A stretch of DNA of 64,000 nucleotides from JBFHIZ01 sp963666475. GTDB lineage: Bacteria > Bacillota > Clostridia > Lachnospirales > Lachnospiraceae. The translations under genes were made by a program, and so were the position numbers. Every line of letters starts with the position of its first letter. The stretch's first letter is position 1. The notes beneath the pieces were generated by a model, which worked only from the letters and a program-made list of their open reading frames with translations, was not told where the DNA came from and made no database searches. The stretch covers positions 1 to 64,000 of the forward strand of contig CAXXJM010000001.1 of NCBI GenBank assembly GCA_963666475.2, read 5' to 3'. Shown here piece by piece: positions 45,429 to 54,582 of the stretch.

Positions 45429-45892
45429 AAAATATTTCGACAGATGAAACGTTAGCAAAGCAAATACAGGCATTAATAGAAGATGATCTTTACATGATTT
45501 CATCGCTCAGTAATGTTTCTGCAGCATTATGGGATGCATTTTCTCAAATTAACTGGGTTGGCTTTTATCTTAGAAAGGATGACCAACTTGTATTAGGTCC
45601 ATTTCATGGAAAAGTTGCCTGTGTAATCATTGAAAAGGGGAAAGGTGTGTGCGGGGCAGCCTTTTTAAATGATCAAACACAGCGAGTAGAAGATGTTCAT
45701 GCTTTTGCAGGACATATTGCATGTGATGTACAATCTAGATCCGAAATTGTAATTCCAATTCATCATCATGGAGAAGTTGTAGCAGTGTTGGACATGGATA
45801 GTCCTGTCGTTTCGAGATTTAAAGAAAGAGATCAAGAATTATTAGAGGAAATTGTAAAAGTTCTTGAGAATAACTGGAAAATGCTAATATAA
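45425..45892 (+). CDS. msrC: Free methionine-R-sulfoxide reductase (GAF-type)
   Basis: 155 aa single GAF domain. 'WVGFYLRKDDQLVLGPFHGKVAC', 'GKGVCGAAF' and 'IACDVQSRSEIVIPI' place the three conserved cysteines of the fRMsr family. It reduces free L-methionine-(R)-sulfoxide using thioredoxin. Coupled by the ATGA overlap to the TSCPD gene; the TrkH gene follows 16 nt later. Confidence 0.88.
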   Translation: MKNISTDETLAKQIQALIEDDLYMISSLSNVSAALWDAFSQINWVGFYLRKDDQLVLGPFHGKVACVIIEKGKGVCGAAFLNDQTQRVEDVHAFAGHIACDVQSRSEIVIPIHHHGEVVAVLDMDSPVVSRFKERDQELLEEIVKVLENNWKMLI

Positions 45893-45908
45893 TTTTTGAG
45901 GGTCAAAA

Positions 45909-47384
45909 ATGGTAAGAATTCGAACAATTGTAAAGCTTCTAAGTTCATTACTTCTGCTTTTAGGAATTTTAATGCTGGTACCTATTATCATCATTTTTTT
46001 GATGCATGATTCAGAGGACATGTTGTTTGCTTTTATTATGAGTGCGGGCATTTCTTTTGGTACTGGTGCGGTTTTATTTCTATTTTTTGGGAAAGAACAA
46101 GTGAAACTAGATCTTGCTGGTTCTATGATGCTTTGCGCGATTGCATGGCTTGTCATATCGGTTTTTGGATCTTTTCCGTTAATCATAGGTTTGAAAATGA
46201 GTTTTGCGGATGGATTGTTTGAATCTGTTTCTGGCTTTACGACAACAGGGATTACGGTACTGACCGGGCTGGACCAACTGCCATATTCGATTCTTTTTTG
46301 GAGAAGTTTTATGCAATGGATGGGAGGCCTTGGGATATTGACCTTTTTCCTATTTATTTCTTCAAATGCAGAAGGTGATGATTGGCAATTGTTTTCAGCA
46401 GAAGGTCATAAAATTTCTGGGTCTAGACCTGTGCCAAATGTTTATCGTACCGTTACTTATTTTTGGTTGATATATGGTGGATTGACTGGTCTTGAAATTT
46501 TGGTTTTGTGGTTGTTGAAAATGCCTTTGTTTGAAGCTCTCATACATAGTTTTTCGACCCTATCCACAGGAGGATTTTCTAATCATGATGCGTCGATTGG
46601 ATACTATGCTCAAAATGGATATGTATATGCGGATTGGATAGAGTATACAATCATTCTTTTTATGTTTTTGGGAGGGGTCAATTTTCTGATTCATTATAAG
46701 ACATTAAAAGAAGACCGTTTGATATTTTTTAAGGATGTTGAATCCGGAACATATTTGAAATTGATTTTTGGATGCACCTTTATGATGATTTTTTCTATCT
46801 GGATTGGAAGGGGTTTGAAATGGGATCAGCTTGCTGATACTTTCCGAAAAGTTTTGTTTCAAGTCGTCTCATTGATTACAAGTACTGGATTTGGAACAGA
46901 GGATATCGGAAGTGTTTTTTTCCCTGCACTTGCAAAACAGCTTTTTATCATGTTGATGTTGATTGGTGGTTGTGTGGGATCTACTGCTGGTGGAATAAAA
47001 GTTCTGCGAATTGTCGTTTTGAAAAAATTGCTACGAAGAGAGATTGATAAGATTCATCTTCCGGCAAATGCTGTACTTCCTATTACAATTAATCGTGAAG
47101 TGATTAGCGAAAAAGAAATTATGAGAATTTCAGCTCTGATATTTGGATGGGTATTTTTGATAGGAATTGGTTCTGCGATCACCGCCTTGTTTTCAGACCT
47201 GGGTCCCTTTGAAGCATTCTCAGGTATGACTTCAGCTGTTGGAAATATGGGACCGTTTTATTTCCAAGTACAGGATATGATTGAAATGTCTTCTATTGTA
47301 AAATATACTTATATTATTGGAATGTTAGCAGGTCGTTTGGAGTTGATACCAATTTATGTCTTTTTATCAAGAAAGATCTTTTAG
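45909..47384 (+). CDS. trkH: Potassium uptake channel-transporter TrkH
   Basis: 491 aa, ten or more hydrophobic segments. Four selectivity-filter loops are visible: 'SGFTTTGITVL', 'STLSTGGFSNHD', 'ITSTGFGTED', 'TSAVGNMGPFY', each with the conserved Gly. Works with the TrkA subunit encoded next. The gene pair starts after msrC without a clear new promoter. Confidence 0.92.
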   Translation: MVRIRTIVKLLSSLLLLLGILMLVPIIIIFLMHDSEDMLFAFIMSAGISFGTGAVLFLFFGKEQVKLDLAGSMMLCAIAWLVISVFGSFPLIIGLKMSFADGLFESVSGFTTTGITVLTGLDQLPYSILFWRSFMQWMGGLGILTFFLFISSNAEGDDWQLFSAEGHKISGSRPVPNVYRTVTYFWLIYGGLTGLEILVLWLLKMPLFEALIHSFSTLSTGGFSNHDASIGYYAQNGYVYADWIEYTIILFMFLGGVNFLIHYKTLKEDRLIFFKDVESGTYLKLIFGCTFMMIFSIWIGRGLKWDQLADTFRKVLFQVVSLITSTGFGTEDIGSVFFPALAKQLFIMLMLIGGCVGSTAGGIKVLRIVVLKKLLRREIDKIHLPANAVLPITINREVISEKEIMRISALIFGWVFLIGIGSAITALFSDLGPFEAFSGMTSAVGNMGPFYFQVQDMIEMSSIVKYTYIIGMLAGRLELIPIYVFLSRKIF

Positions 47385-47399
47385 AGAAGGGGAAATAGG

Positions 47400-48080
47400 A
47401 TGTTCATTTTAATTGCAGGTGGAGGGATTGTTGGAAGAACAATAACCAAATCTTTAGCTAGAAAACATGATGTGGTTGTGATCGAGCAAAATTATGAACT
47501 ATGTGAAGGAATTGCATCAAAGCTTGGAGCAGTTGCTATTCAAGGTGATGCAACAAATATCAATACCTTGAAGGACGCAGGTATCGAAAAGTGTGACTAT
47601 GCATTAGGTGTTATGGGAAGTGATACAAGCAATTTATTGTTTTCGTTACTTTGCAAAAACTTTGGAATTAAAAATATTTTTGTAAGAATGAGAGATCCGG
47701 AATATCGAGAAGCTTTTGAACTTGCGGGAGCTTCAAATATTGCGCATTCTGTTGCGATGGTTGCAAATAAGTTTGTGCTGGATATTGAAAATCCGGATAT
47801 TCGTAGAGTTGCTTCATTCTCTAACGGAAAGGCAGAGATATCGATCATTAAAGTGCAGGCTGGTTCAAAAGCGGATGGCCAAACAGTATCTGATTTGGTA
47901 GGGTTGAAAGATTTTCCTTCTGCAATAGTTATCGCAGGGATTTTTGATGACAAAAAGGATGAGTTGATTATTCCGAGAGGAAACATCAAAATATACTCTG
48001 AAACTCAGGTTTTTCTTGTTGGTTCGAATGAAGAAATTCGAATCGCATATAAATTTTTCACGACCAAAAAAAATGTTTGA
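47400..48080 (+). CDS. trkA: Potassium uptake regulatory subunit TrkA
   Basis: 226 aa. RCK/TrkA-N Rossmann domain with 'LIAGGGIVGRTITKSLA' at residues 3-20 and acidic 'VVIEQN', then a TrkA-C domain (about 140-220, 'VVKVQAGSKADGQTV'-like). Binds NAD(H)/nucleotides and gates TrkH. The stop codon lies against a consensus promoter at 48077 that drives the leader RNA of the polyamine operon. Confidence 0.92.
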   Translation: MFILIAGGGIVGRTITKSLARKHDVVVIEQNYELCEGIASKLGAVAIQGDATNINTLKDAGIEKCDYALGVMGSDTSNLLFSLLCKNFGIKNIFVRMRDPEYREAFELAGASNIAHSVAMVANKFVLDIENPDIRRVASFSNGKAEISIIKVQAGSKADGQTVSDLVGLKDFPSAIVIAGIFDDKKDELIIPRGNIKIYSETQVFLVGSNEEIRIAYKFFTTKKNV

Positions 48081-48105
48081 CATTTAAATGTGATATCTAT
48101 ATAAT
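48077..48105 (+). promoter_or_regulatory. Consensus sigma-A promoter upstream of the polyamine leader
   Basis: TTGACA (48077-48082), 17-nt spacer, TATAAT (48100-48105). Perfect hexamers; its -35 overlaps the trkA stop. The only strong promoter seen before speD. Confidence 0.9.
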
Positions 48106-48111
48106 GAATTT

Positions 48112-48411
48112 CAGGCAAAAGTGTTTAGAGACTTTTGCAGGAATTTTATTCCTTATATGAATTTTTATAAGTTGATGCTGACCATTTATGGTTCAACATT
48201 GAGTTGGTGACTATACAACCGTGTGCCTTGGAAGCACATCACACTTGTGAAACAATCAATAAGAGTAGTAAAAGTAATTCTTGCTATATAGACTCTAGAA
48301 CACTATATTGGATAAATAAAATGCGAATGAAAATTCAAATATAAATAATACAAATAGTTGATGAAAACGCAGGTGTATGTACGATTGTGACATGATACCT
48401 GCGTTTTTTTT
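48112..48411 (+). ncRNA. Candidate structured leader RNA (or sRNA) before speD
   Basis: About 300 nt from the predicted start to the terminator, without a plausible ORF. Visible hairpins: GCAAAAGT / ACTTTTGC (48116-48141 region), ACCAT / ATGGT near 48182, TGTGC / GCACA with loop CTTGGAA near 48222-48242, CACA / TGTG immediately after. It ends in a strong terminator 39 nt before the speD ATG. That arrangement fits a riboswitch or attenuator for the polyamine operon. No known riboswitch consensus was recognised by eye. A free sRNA is the alternative. Confidence 0.6.
48364..48411 (+). terminator. Strong terminator between leader and speD
   Basis: AACGCAGGT / ACCTGCGTT outer stem with a partly paired inner segment (TATGT / ACAT), followed by eight Ts. 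No promoter is evident between it and speD, so read-through must be controlled. Confidence 0.88.
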
Positions 48412-48449
48412 GTGGGTAAAGAATCTTGTAAAGAAGTAGAGGAAAACTG

Positions 48450-49244
48450 ATGAATAACAAACTGGCATTGTATGGATTTAACAATTTAACAAAATCACTA
48501 AGTTTTAATATTTATGATGTGTGTTACGCAAAGACGGCACGCGAACAGAGGGACTATATTGAATATATTGACGAGCAATATAACTCGGATCGTTTAGTCA
48601 GTATTTTACGAAATGTCACCGAAATGATAGGGGCACATGTTCTGAGTGTTTCGAAACAGGACTATGAGCCACAGGGCGCAAGTGCAACAATCTTACTAGA
48701 AGAAGAAAAGATGGTGGAAGCACGGAGTGGAGAGTTGACGGAGGAAATTCTTTCAAAAGGAGACGTTACTCTTGCACATTTAGATAAAAGTCATATTACA
48801 GTGCATACCTATCCAGAATATCATCCAGATACAAGCATCGCAACGTTTCGAGTAGATATCGATATCGCAACATGCGGTGAAATTACGCCTTTGTCAACGC
48901 TTGATTATCTGATTGGAAGTTTTGACTCGGACATTATCACAATGGATTATAAAGTGCGTGGTTTTACAAGGTCATTGGATGGGAAAAAATTATTTATGGA
49001 TCATCATATTACATCGATTCAAGATTATATTGATGAAAGCACCTTAAAGAGATATGATGCGATGGATGTAAACGTGTATCAATCAAACATTTTTCATACG
49101 AAGATGTTGATTAAAGAAATCGATCTTCAAAACTATTTATTTAAGACAGACGTTTACGAACTACCGCCAACAACAAGACTTGATATCACAAAGAATTTAC
49201 GACAAGAAATGATTGAAATTTTTAGTGGAAGTAATGTTTTTTAG
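48450..49244 (+). CDS. speD: S-adenosylmethionine decarboxylase proenzyme
   Basis: 264 aa, the length and sequence pattern of the enterobacterial SpeD type ('LYGFNNLTKSLSFNIYDVCYAKTA', 'QDYEPQGASATIL', 'VRGFTRSLDG', 'VNVYQSNIFHTKM'). Self-cleavage at Lys-Ser in 'AHLDKSHITVHTYPE' generates the pyruvoyl group. Makes decarboxylated SAM, the aminopropyl donor for SpeE. First gene of the polyamine operon, after the leader RNA. Ribosome site AGAGGAAA. E. coli-type SpeD in a Firmicute suggests old gene transfer. Confidence 0.94.
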   Translation: MNNKLALYGFNNLTKSLSFNIYDVCYAKTAREQRDYIEYIDEQYNSDRLVSILRNVTEMIGAHVLSVSKQDYEPQGASATILLEEEKMVEARSGELTEEILSKGDVTLAHLDKSHITVHTYPEYHPDTSIATFRVDIDIATCGEITPLSTLDYLIGSFDSDIITMDYKVRGFTRSLDGKKLFMDHHITSIQDYIDESTLKRYDAMDVNVYQSNIFHTKMLIKEIDLQNYLFKTDVYELPPTTRLDITKNLRQEMIEIFSGSNVF

Positions 49245-49254
49245 GAGAAATGAA

Positions 49255-50700
49255 TTGAAATACGATCAAACAAAAATGCCGATTTATGAGGCTCTACAAA
49301 AGTTTAAAAAAGAGCGTATTGTTCCATTTGACGTTCCCGGGCATAAAAGAGGAAAAGGAAATCCTGAACTAACAGAATTTTTAGGGATGTCCTGCATGAC
49401 TGTAGATGTAAATTCTATGAAACCTTTGGATAATTTATGCCACCCAGTTTCTGTGATTCGTGAAGCAGAAGAACTTGCAGCAGATGCGTTTGGAGCAGCA
49501 CATGCTTTTTTTATGGTTGGAGGAACAACCTCATCAGTTCAAACAATGATTTTGTCAACATGCAAAGATGGAGATGAAATCATTATGCCTCGAAATGTTC
49601 ATCGCAGTGCAATCAATGCATTAGTACTTACGGGAGCAGTTCCGGTTTATGTGAATCCAGAATTGGATCATAGGCTTGGAATTTCATTGGGCATGTCAAT
49701 GCGTGAACTTGAACGTACCATTAGGGAACATCCCAATGCAAAAGCAGTCATGGTGAACAATCCGACGTATTACGGGATATGCTCCGATCTAAAAGGAATC
49801 ACAGAGCTTGCCCATAGTCATGGGATGAAAGTACTTGTTGATGAGGCACATGGTACTCATTTTTACTTTGATAATAATCTTCCAATTTCAGCAATGGAAG
49901 CGGGAGCAGATATGGCAGCAGTAAGCATGCATAAATCAGGTGGAAGTTTAACGCAAAGTTCATTTTTGTTAGTTGGACCAGAGATGAATGCAGATTACGT
50001 TAGACAAATCATCAATCTAACACAAACTACAAGCGGAAGTTATTTGCTCATGTCAAGCCTTGATATATCGAGAAAAAATTTGGCAATTCATGGGGGAGAA
50101 ATCTTTGAAAAAGTACGTCATCTAGCGAAGTATGCAAGAGATGAAATCAATCAAATCGGGGACTATTATGCATATTGTAGAGAAATTGTAAATGGGGACT
50201 CTGTTTTTGATTTTGATGTTACGAAATTATCGATTAATACACTGGATGTTGGATTGGCGGGTATTGAAGTTTATGATTTGCTTCGTGACGAATATGATAT
50301 TCAGATTGAATTTGGAGATATTGGAAATATTTTGGCATATATTTCCGTGGGCGATAGAGAACGTGAAATAGAACGACTGGTCAGTGCGCTCGCAGAAATT
50401 CGAAGACGTTTTAAAAAAGAAAAAACAGGAATGCTCGACCATGAATACATTAACCCAAGGGTTGCAGTTACTCCTAAAATTGCTTTTTATGCAGATAAAA
50501 AATCTTTACCATTAGAGGATACTGTAGGAGAGATTTGTAGCGAATTTGTAATGTGCTATCCTCCAGGAATTCCAATATTAGCTCCTGGAGAAGAAATTAC
50601 AAATGAAATCATAGATTACATCATCTATGCAAAAGAAAAAGGCTGCTTTATGACAGGTCCGGAAGATATGGCTGTAGAGCATTTGAATGTCATGAAGTAA
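49255..50700 (+). CDS. PLP-dependent Orn/Lys/Arg decarboxylase (fold type I)
   Basis: 481 aa. I place the start at TTG 49255 (AGGAG 7 nt upstream), 10 nt after the speD stop; the longer frame from 49213 overlaps speD and has no ribosome site. Motifs: 'PFDVPGHKRGKGN', 'MVGGTTSSVQTMI', 'VDEAHGTHFYF', and Schiff-base Lys in 'SMHKSGGSLTQ'. The short form lacks the N-terminal wing of the inducible enterobacterial enzymes. Substrate (arginine, lysine or ornithine) cannot be decided by eye. No agmatine deiminase, agmatinase or carbamoylputrescine amidase gene follows, so a purely arginine-based route would need unlinked genes. Confidence 0.88.
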   Translation: MKYDQTKMPIYEALQKFKKERIVPFDVPGHKRGKGNPELTEFLGMSCMTVDVNSMKPLDNLCHPVSVIREAEELAADAFGAAHAFFMVGGTTSSVQTMILSTCKDGDEIIMPRNVHRSAINALVLTGAVPVYVNPELDHRLGISLGMSMRELERTIREHPNAKAVMVNNPTYYGICSDLKGITELAHSHGMKVLVDEAHGTHFYFDNNLPISAMEAGADMAAVSMHKSGGSLTQSSFLLVGPEMNADYVRQIINLTQTTSGSYLLMSSLDISRKNLAIHGGEIFEKVRHLAKYARDEINQIGDYYAYCREIVNGDSVFDFDVTKLSINTLDVGLAGIEVYDLLRDEYDIQIEFGDIGNILAYISVGDREREIERLVSALAEIRRRFKKEKTGMLDHEYINPRVAVTPKIAFYADKKSLPLEDTVGEICSEFVMCYPPGIPILAPGEEITNEIIDYIIYAKEKGCFMTGPEDMAVEHLNVMK

Positions 50701-50721
50701 TGAAGAAAGGTGGATGTGTAA

Positions 50722-51573
50722 ATGGAATTGTGGTTTACCGAACAACATACAGAAAATGTAAATTTTTCAATTAAAGTAGACAAACAGTTGCACTCAAGTC
50801 ATAGTGATTTTCAGAGAATCGATGTGTTTGAGTCAAAAGAATTTGGAAGATTTCTTACACTGGATGGATTTATGATGCTTACAGAAAAAGATGAATTTAT
50901 TTACCATGAGATGATGGTACACGTTCCGATGTCCGTTCATCCAAATGTAAAAAAGGTACTTGTAATTGGTGCGGGAGATGGTGGAGTGATTCGTGAACTT
51001 TCCAGATATCCTGAGATTGAGCATATAGATATGGTGGAAATCGATGAAGAAGTCGTACGTGTTTGTAAAGAGTATTTGCCCGTAACTGCATGTGGATTTG
51101 AGGATTCAAGGTTGCGCATTCTTTTTCAGGACGGTTTAAAGTTTATTCGAACATGTGATAAGGAATATGACTTGATAATTGTAGATTCTACGGATCCATT
51201 CGGACCAGGGGAAGGTTTATTTACAAAAGAGTTCTATGGTAATTGTCATAAAGCATTGAAGGATGATGGAATTATTGTGAATCAACATGAAAGCCCGTTT
51301 TATCACGAAGATGCACTTGCGATGCAGCGAGCACATAAACGGATCGTTGAAAGTTTTCCAATTAGTCGAGTTTATCAGGCTCATATTCCAACATATCCTT
51401 CAGGTCACTGGCTGTTTGGATTTTCTTCAAAAAAATTTCATCCAATCAAGGACTTTCATCCAAATAAGTGGAAAGAGCTTAAAATCAAGACCAAATACTA
51501 TAATACGCAGTTACATATCGGTGCATTCGCGCTTCCGAATTATGTTGAAGAACTATTAGAATCAGTGGAATAG
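50722..51573 (+). CDS. speE: Spermidine synthase (aminopropyltransferase)
   Basis: 283 aa. The N-terminal strand domain 'ELWFTEQHTENVNFSIKV' and catalytic Rossmann part with 'VLVIGAGDGGVIRELSRY', 'MVEIDEEVV', 'IVDSTDPFGPGEGLFT' are characteristic. Transfers aminopropyl from decarboxylated SAM to putrescine or a related diamine. Ribosome site AAAGGTGG. Located between the decarboxylase and the carboxynorspermidine-pathway genes, so the operon holds two aminopropyl chemistries. Confidence 0.93.
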   Translation: MELWFTEQHTENVNFSIKVDKQLHSSHSDFQRIDVFESKEFGRFLTLDGFMMLTEKDEFIYHEMMVHVPMSVHPNVKKVLVIGAGDGGVIRELSRYPEIEHIDMVEIDEEVVRVCKEYLPVTACGFEDSRLRILFQDGLKFIRTCDKEYDLIIVDSTDPFGPGEGLFTKEFYGNCHKALKDDGIIVNQHESPFYHEDALAMQRAHKRIVESFPISRVYQAHIPTYPSGHWLFGFSSKKFHPIKDFHPNKWKELKIKTKYYNTQLHIGAFALPNYVEELLESVE

Positions 51574-51587
51574 AAAGGAAAAGAACA

Positions 51588-52790
51588 ATGGGAAAATTAT
51601 TAATTATTGGCTGCGGTGGTGTAGCTGGGGTTGCAATTCATAAATGTTGTCAAAATAGTGAAGTGTTTGAGGAGATTATGATAGCAAGTAGAACCAAAAG
51701 TAAATGTGATAAAATAAAAGCAGAACTTGAGGGAAATACAAAAACGATTATACATACAGCACAAGTAGATGCAGATCAAGTAGATGAATTAGTTGCTTTA
51801 ATAAAAGAATTTGAACCAAAGGTCGTGTTGAATCTTGCACTTCCTTATCAGGATCTTACAATTATGGAAGCATGTCTTCAAACCAAAACGCATTATGTTG
51901 ATACTGCAAATTATGAACCTTTAGATACCGCAAAATTTGAATACAAATGGCAGTGGGAATATCGTGAAAAATTTGAAGAAGCGGGAATCATGGCATTGTT
52001 GGGAAGCGGATTTGATCCTGGAGTAACTGGCGTATTTAGTGCCTATGCTTTGAAACATTATTTTGATGAGATCAATTATATCGACATCTTGGATTGTAAT
52101 GGCGGGGATCATGGATATCCATTTGCAACTAATTTTAATCCAGAAATTAATATTCGCGAAGTGTCTGCAAATGGAAGCTATTGGGAGAATGGTGAGTGGA
52201 TCGAGACGGAACCAATGGAAATCAAAAGGGAATATGATTTCAAGGGTGTTGGTATGAAAGATATGTATCTATTGCATCATGAAGAATTGGAATCCTTGGG
52301 AATCAATATACCTGGAATTCAAAGAATTCGATTTTTTATGACATTTGGACAAAGTTATTTAACACATTTAAAATGTCTTGAAAATGTTGGAATGACTTCT
52401 ATTGAGCCAATTATGTATGAAGGAAAAGAAATTGTTCCTTTGCAGTTTTTAAAAGCTGTACTACCTGACCCTGCAAGTCTTGGACCAAGAACCGTTGGAA
52501 AGACCAATATAGGATGTATTTTTCAGGGGAAAAAAGATGGCGTTCAAAAGACATACTATGTTTACAATATTTGCGATCATCAAGAATGCTATCGAGAAGT
52601 TGGCTCACAGGCAATCAGTTATACAACGGGCGTACCAGCTATGATTGGTGCAATGATGATCATGAACGATACATGGACAAAACCTGGGGTATTTAATATC
52701 GAAGAATTTGATCCGGACCCATTTATGGAAGCTTTAAATATTTGGGGACTGCCATGGGAGGAAGATTTTAATCCGGTACTTGTTGATTAG
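51588..52790 (+). CDS. Carboxynorspermidine/carboxyspermidine dehydrogenase (saccharopine dehydrogenase family)
   Basis: 400 aa. N-terminal NADP-binding 'LLIIGCGGVAGVAIHKC', 'VVLNLALPYQDLTIMEAC', 'THYVDTANYEP', then 'LLGSGFDPGVTGVFSAYALK' and 'ILDCNGGDHGYPFATNFNPEINIREV'. These fit CANSDH/CASDH, which reductively condenses aspartate semialdehyde with a diamine to the carboxy-triamine. Ends 20 nt before nspC. Confidence 0.9.
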   Translation: MGKLLIIGCGGVAGVAIHKCCQNSEVFEEIMIASRTKSKCDKIKAELEGNTKTIIHTAQVDADQVDELVALIKEFEPKVVLNLALPYQDLTIMEACLQTKTHYVDTANYEPLDTAKFEYKWQWEYREKFEEAGIMALLGSGFDPGVTGVFSAYALKHYFDEINYIDILDCNGGDHGYPFATNFNPEINIREVSANGSYWENGEWIETEPMEIKREYDFKGVGMKDMYLLHHEELESLGINIPGIQRIRFFMTFGQSYLTHLKCLENVGMTSIEPIMYEGKEIVPLQFLKAVLPDPASLGPRTVGKTNIGCIFQGKKDGVQKTYYVYNICDHQECYREVGSQAISYTTGVPAMIGAMMIMNDTWTKPGVFNIEEFDPDPFMEALNIWGLPWEEDFNPVLVD

Positions 52791-52810
52791 TTTAGAACAA
52801 GGAGATAAAC

Positions 52811-53935
52811 ATGAACCAAAAGGAATTAAGAACCCCATATTTTTTAGTGGATGAAGAATTACTTGTGAAAAACTTAAAAATTTTAAAAGATGTTATGGAT
52901 CGTAGTGGATGCAAGATTTTACTTGCACAAAAATGTTTTTCGATGTTTGCTGTATATCCTATCATTGGGGAATATCTATCTGGTACGACTGCAAGCGGGT
53001 TGTTTGAAGCAAAGTTAGGGAAAGAATATATGGGTGGGGAAACTCACGTATATTCATCCGCTTTTCGTATGGATGAAATAGATGAAATTTTATCTATTTG
53101 CGATCATATAGTATTCAATTCTTTTTCGCAGTGGAAGTTGTATCGTGAAAAAGCAATCACTTCTGGAAAGGAGATTGGTCTTCGAATCAATCCAGAGTTT
53201 TCAACACAGGAAGGTCATGCGATTTATGATCCATGCGCTCCATATTCCCGTATGGGAATACCTCTTCATGCATTTGCAGGAGAAGATTTAGACGGGATTT
53301 CCGGTCTTCATTTTCATACGCTTTGTGAGCAAAATGCAGATGACTTGGTAAGAACGCTAGAAGTTGTTGAGCAGAAGTTTGGAACGTATTTATATCAAAT
53401 GAAATGGTTGAATTTCGGTGGAGGTCATCATATTACAAGAGATGATTACGATATCGAATTACTTATTTCTACAATTGTTAGAATAAAAGAAAAGTATCAA
53501 CTAGAAATATATTTAGAGCCAGGCGAGGCGGTAGCCTTAAATGCAGGATTTTTAGTAAGTTCCGTTCTTGATATCACGAATAATGGTATGGACTTGGCGA
53601 TATTGGATACTTCTGCATCCTGTCATATGCCAGATGTTTTGGAAATGCCATATAGACCTCCGATCATTGGTGCAAAAGAAGCTGGAAAACTTCCATATAC
53701 TTATCGGTTTGGAGGACCGACTTGTCTGGCTGGAGACATTATTGGTGATTATTCCTTTGAGAAACCACTTCATATAGGAGAGCAAATTACATTTCAGGAT
53801 ATGGCAATTTACACGATGGTCAAAACAAATACGTTTAATGGAATTAATCTTCCTGATATTGTCTTAAAAAACAACGAAGGAATGCATTTGGTAAAACGGT
53901 TTGGATATGAAGATTTTAAAGGAAGACTTTCGTAA
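52811..53935 (+). CDS. nspC: Carboxynorspermidine/carboxyspermidine decarboxylase
   Basis: 374 aa, fold type III PLP enzyme of the alanine-racemase/DapDC type. PLP Lys in 'ILLAQKCFSMFAVYP', 'SGLHFHTLCEQNADDL', 'LNFGGGHHITRDDYD', 'LEPGEAVALNAGFLV', and active-site Cys at 'FGGPTCLAGDIIGDY'. Decarboxylates the carboxy-triamine to norspermidine or spermidine. Last gene of the polyamine operon; a terminator follows about 100 nt later. Confidence 0.93.
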   Translation: MNQKELRTPYFLVDEELLVKNLKILKDVMDRSGCKILLAQKCFSMFAVYPIIGEYLSGTTASGLFEAKLGKEYMGGETHVYSSAFRMDEIDEILSICDHIVFNSFSQWKLYREKAITSGKEIGLRINPEFSTQEGHAIYDPCAPYSRMGIPLHAFAGEDLDGISGLHFHTLCEQNADDLVRTLEVVEQKFGTYLYQMKWLNFGGGHHITRDDYDIELLISTIVRIKEKYQLEIYLEPGEAVALNAGFLVSSVLDITNNGMDLAILDTSASCHMPDVLEMPYRPPIIGAKEAGKLPYTYRFGGPTCLAGDIIGDYSFEKPLHIGEQITFQDMAIYTMVKTNTFNGINLPDIVLKNNEGMHLVKRFGYEDFKGRLS

Positions 53936-54036
53936 TCGACAGTGGAATTGACAAAACTAAACGAACAATATTTACAACTTGCTATTTTCTAACAAAAATG
54001 TTATATTACCAATATGGTTTTTTACAAGTCAAAGAT

Positions 54037-54070
54037 GACGCCTGTGCCCATGGCACACGCGTCTTTTTTT
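54037..54070 (+). terminator. Terminator of the polyamine operon
   Basis: GACGC-CT-GTGCC / GGCAC-AC-GCGTC around CAT, followed by seven Ts. Confidence 0.85.
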
Positions 54071-54091
54071 GTAACCAAGATTACAATAAAC

Positions 54092-54514
54092 CACCTGTTA
54101 TGCAGGTGTGTTCCCACCTAGCTTTCGCTTTAATCGTCAAAAAATATAGGATACAGGATAACAATTGGGCAAATGTTCTCATTTTTTACACTATTTATCC
54201 AAAACACATGGTTGAAAAGGTGGAGAAGGCCTTTCATTCTATTTTTTGGATAAATTAGTTATGAAATAGTGATAAATTATCCAAAGTTACACTATAGTTT
54301 GGACAAAAGCTCTATAATACGATGCACTATTGCCCAAAGGGTTGTTTCAAATATTTCTAAAACGAAAGATTGGATAAAAGCACATGTTTTCAAAGAGTTT
54401 TTATCCGATGTCTATATAAGGAGTGCGGAAGGCGAACTTTACAGAGCCTCCTTAGAGACAAGCAGGGAACAGCGGCTTATAGCCGCAGAGCAAACCACCA
54501 GCTAAGCTGGTGGT
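54092..54514 (+). mobile_element. Serial-hairpin region, IS200/IS605-like non-autonomous relic (tentative)
   Basis: The start has CACCTG-TTATG-CAGGTG (54092-54108). The end has four consecutive stems: GGATAAAA/TTTTATCC (54372-54406), AAGGAG/CTCCTT (54418-54453), GCGGCT/AGCCGC (54472-54486), ACCACCAGCT/AGCTGGTGGT (54494-54514). Hairpins near both ends and a packed 3' structure resemble IS200/IS605-family elements, whose right end yields the TnpB omega-RNA. No tnpA or tnpB is readable between; two small frames here show no family resemblance. It explains most of the 647-nt gene gap 53936-54582. Confidence 0.4.
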
Positions 54515-54582
54515 AATGATTTTAGAGTAAATTTTCATCTATGAAATACTATTAAGAGGGAATATTTCAAAGGAGATGTATC

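Noticed and set aside
48112..48411. 6S RNA, SRP RNA or tmRNA
   Set aside because: No long rod with a central bubble, no GGAAG-type SRP loop and no tRNA-like ends could be recognised by eye; retained as an unassigned leader instead.
53998..54258. Small protein of 86 residues after nspC
   Set aside because: It reads through the operon terminator and lacks a ribosome site.
54269..54505. Small protein of 78 residues
   Set aside because: It spans the serial hairpins, has no ribosome site and no recognisable family; better explained as structured non-coding DNA.
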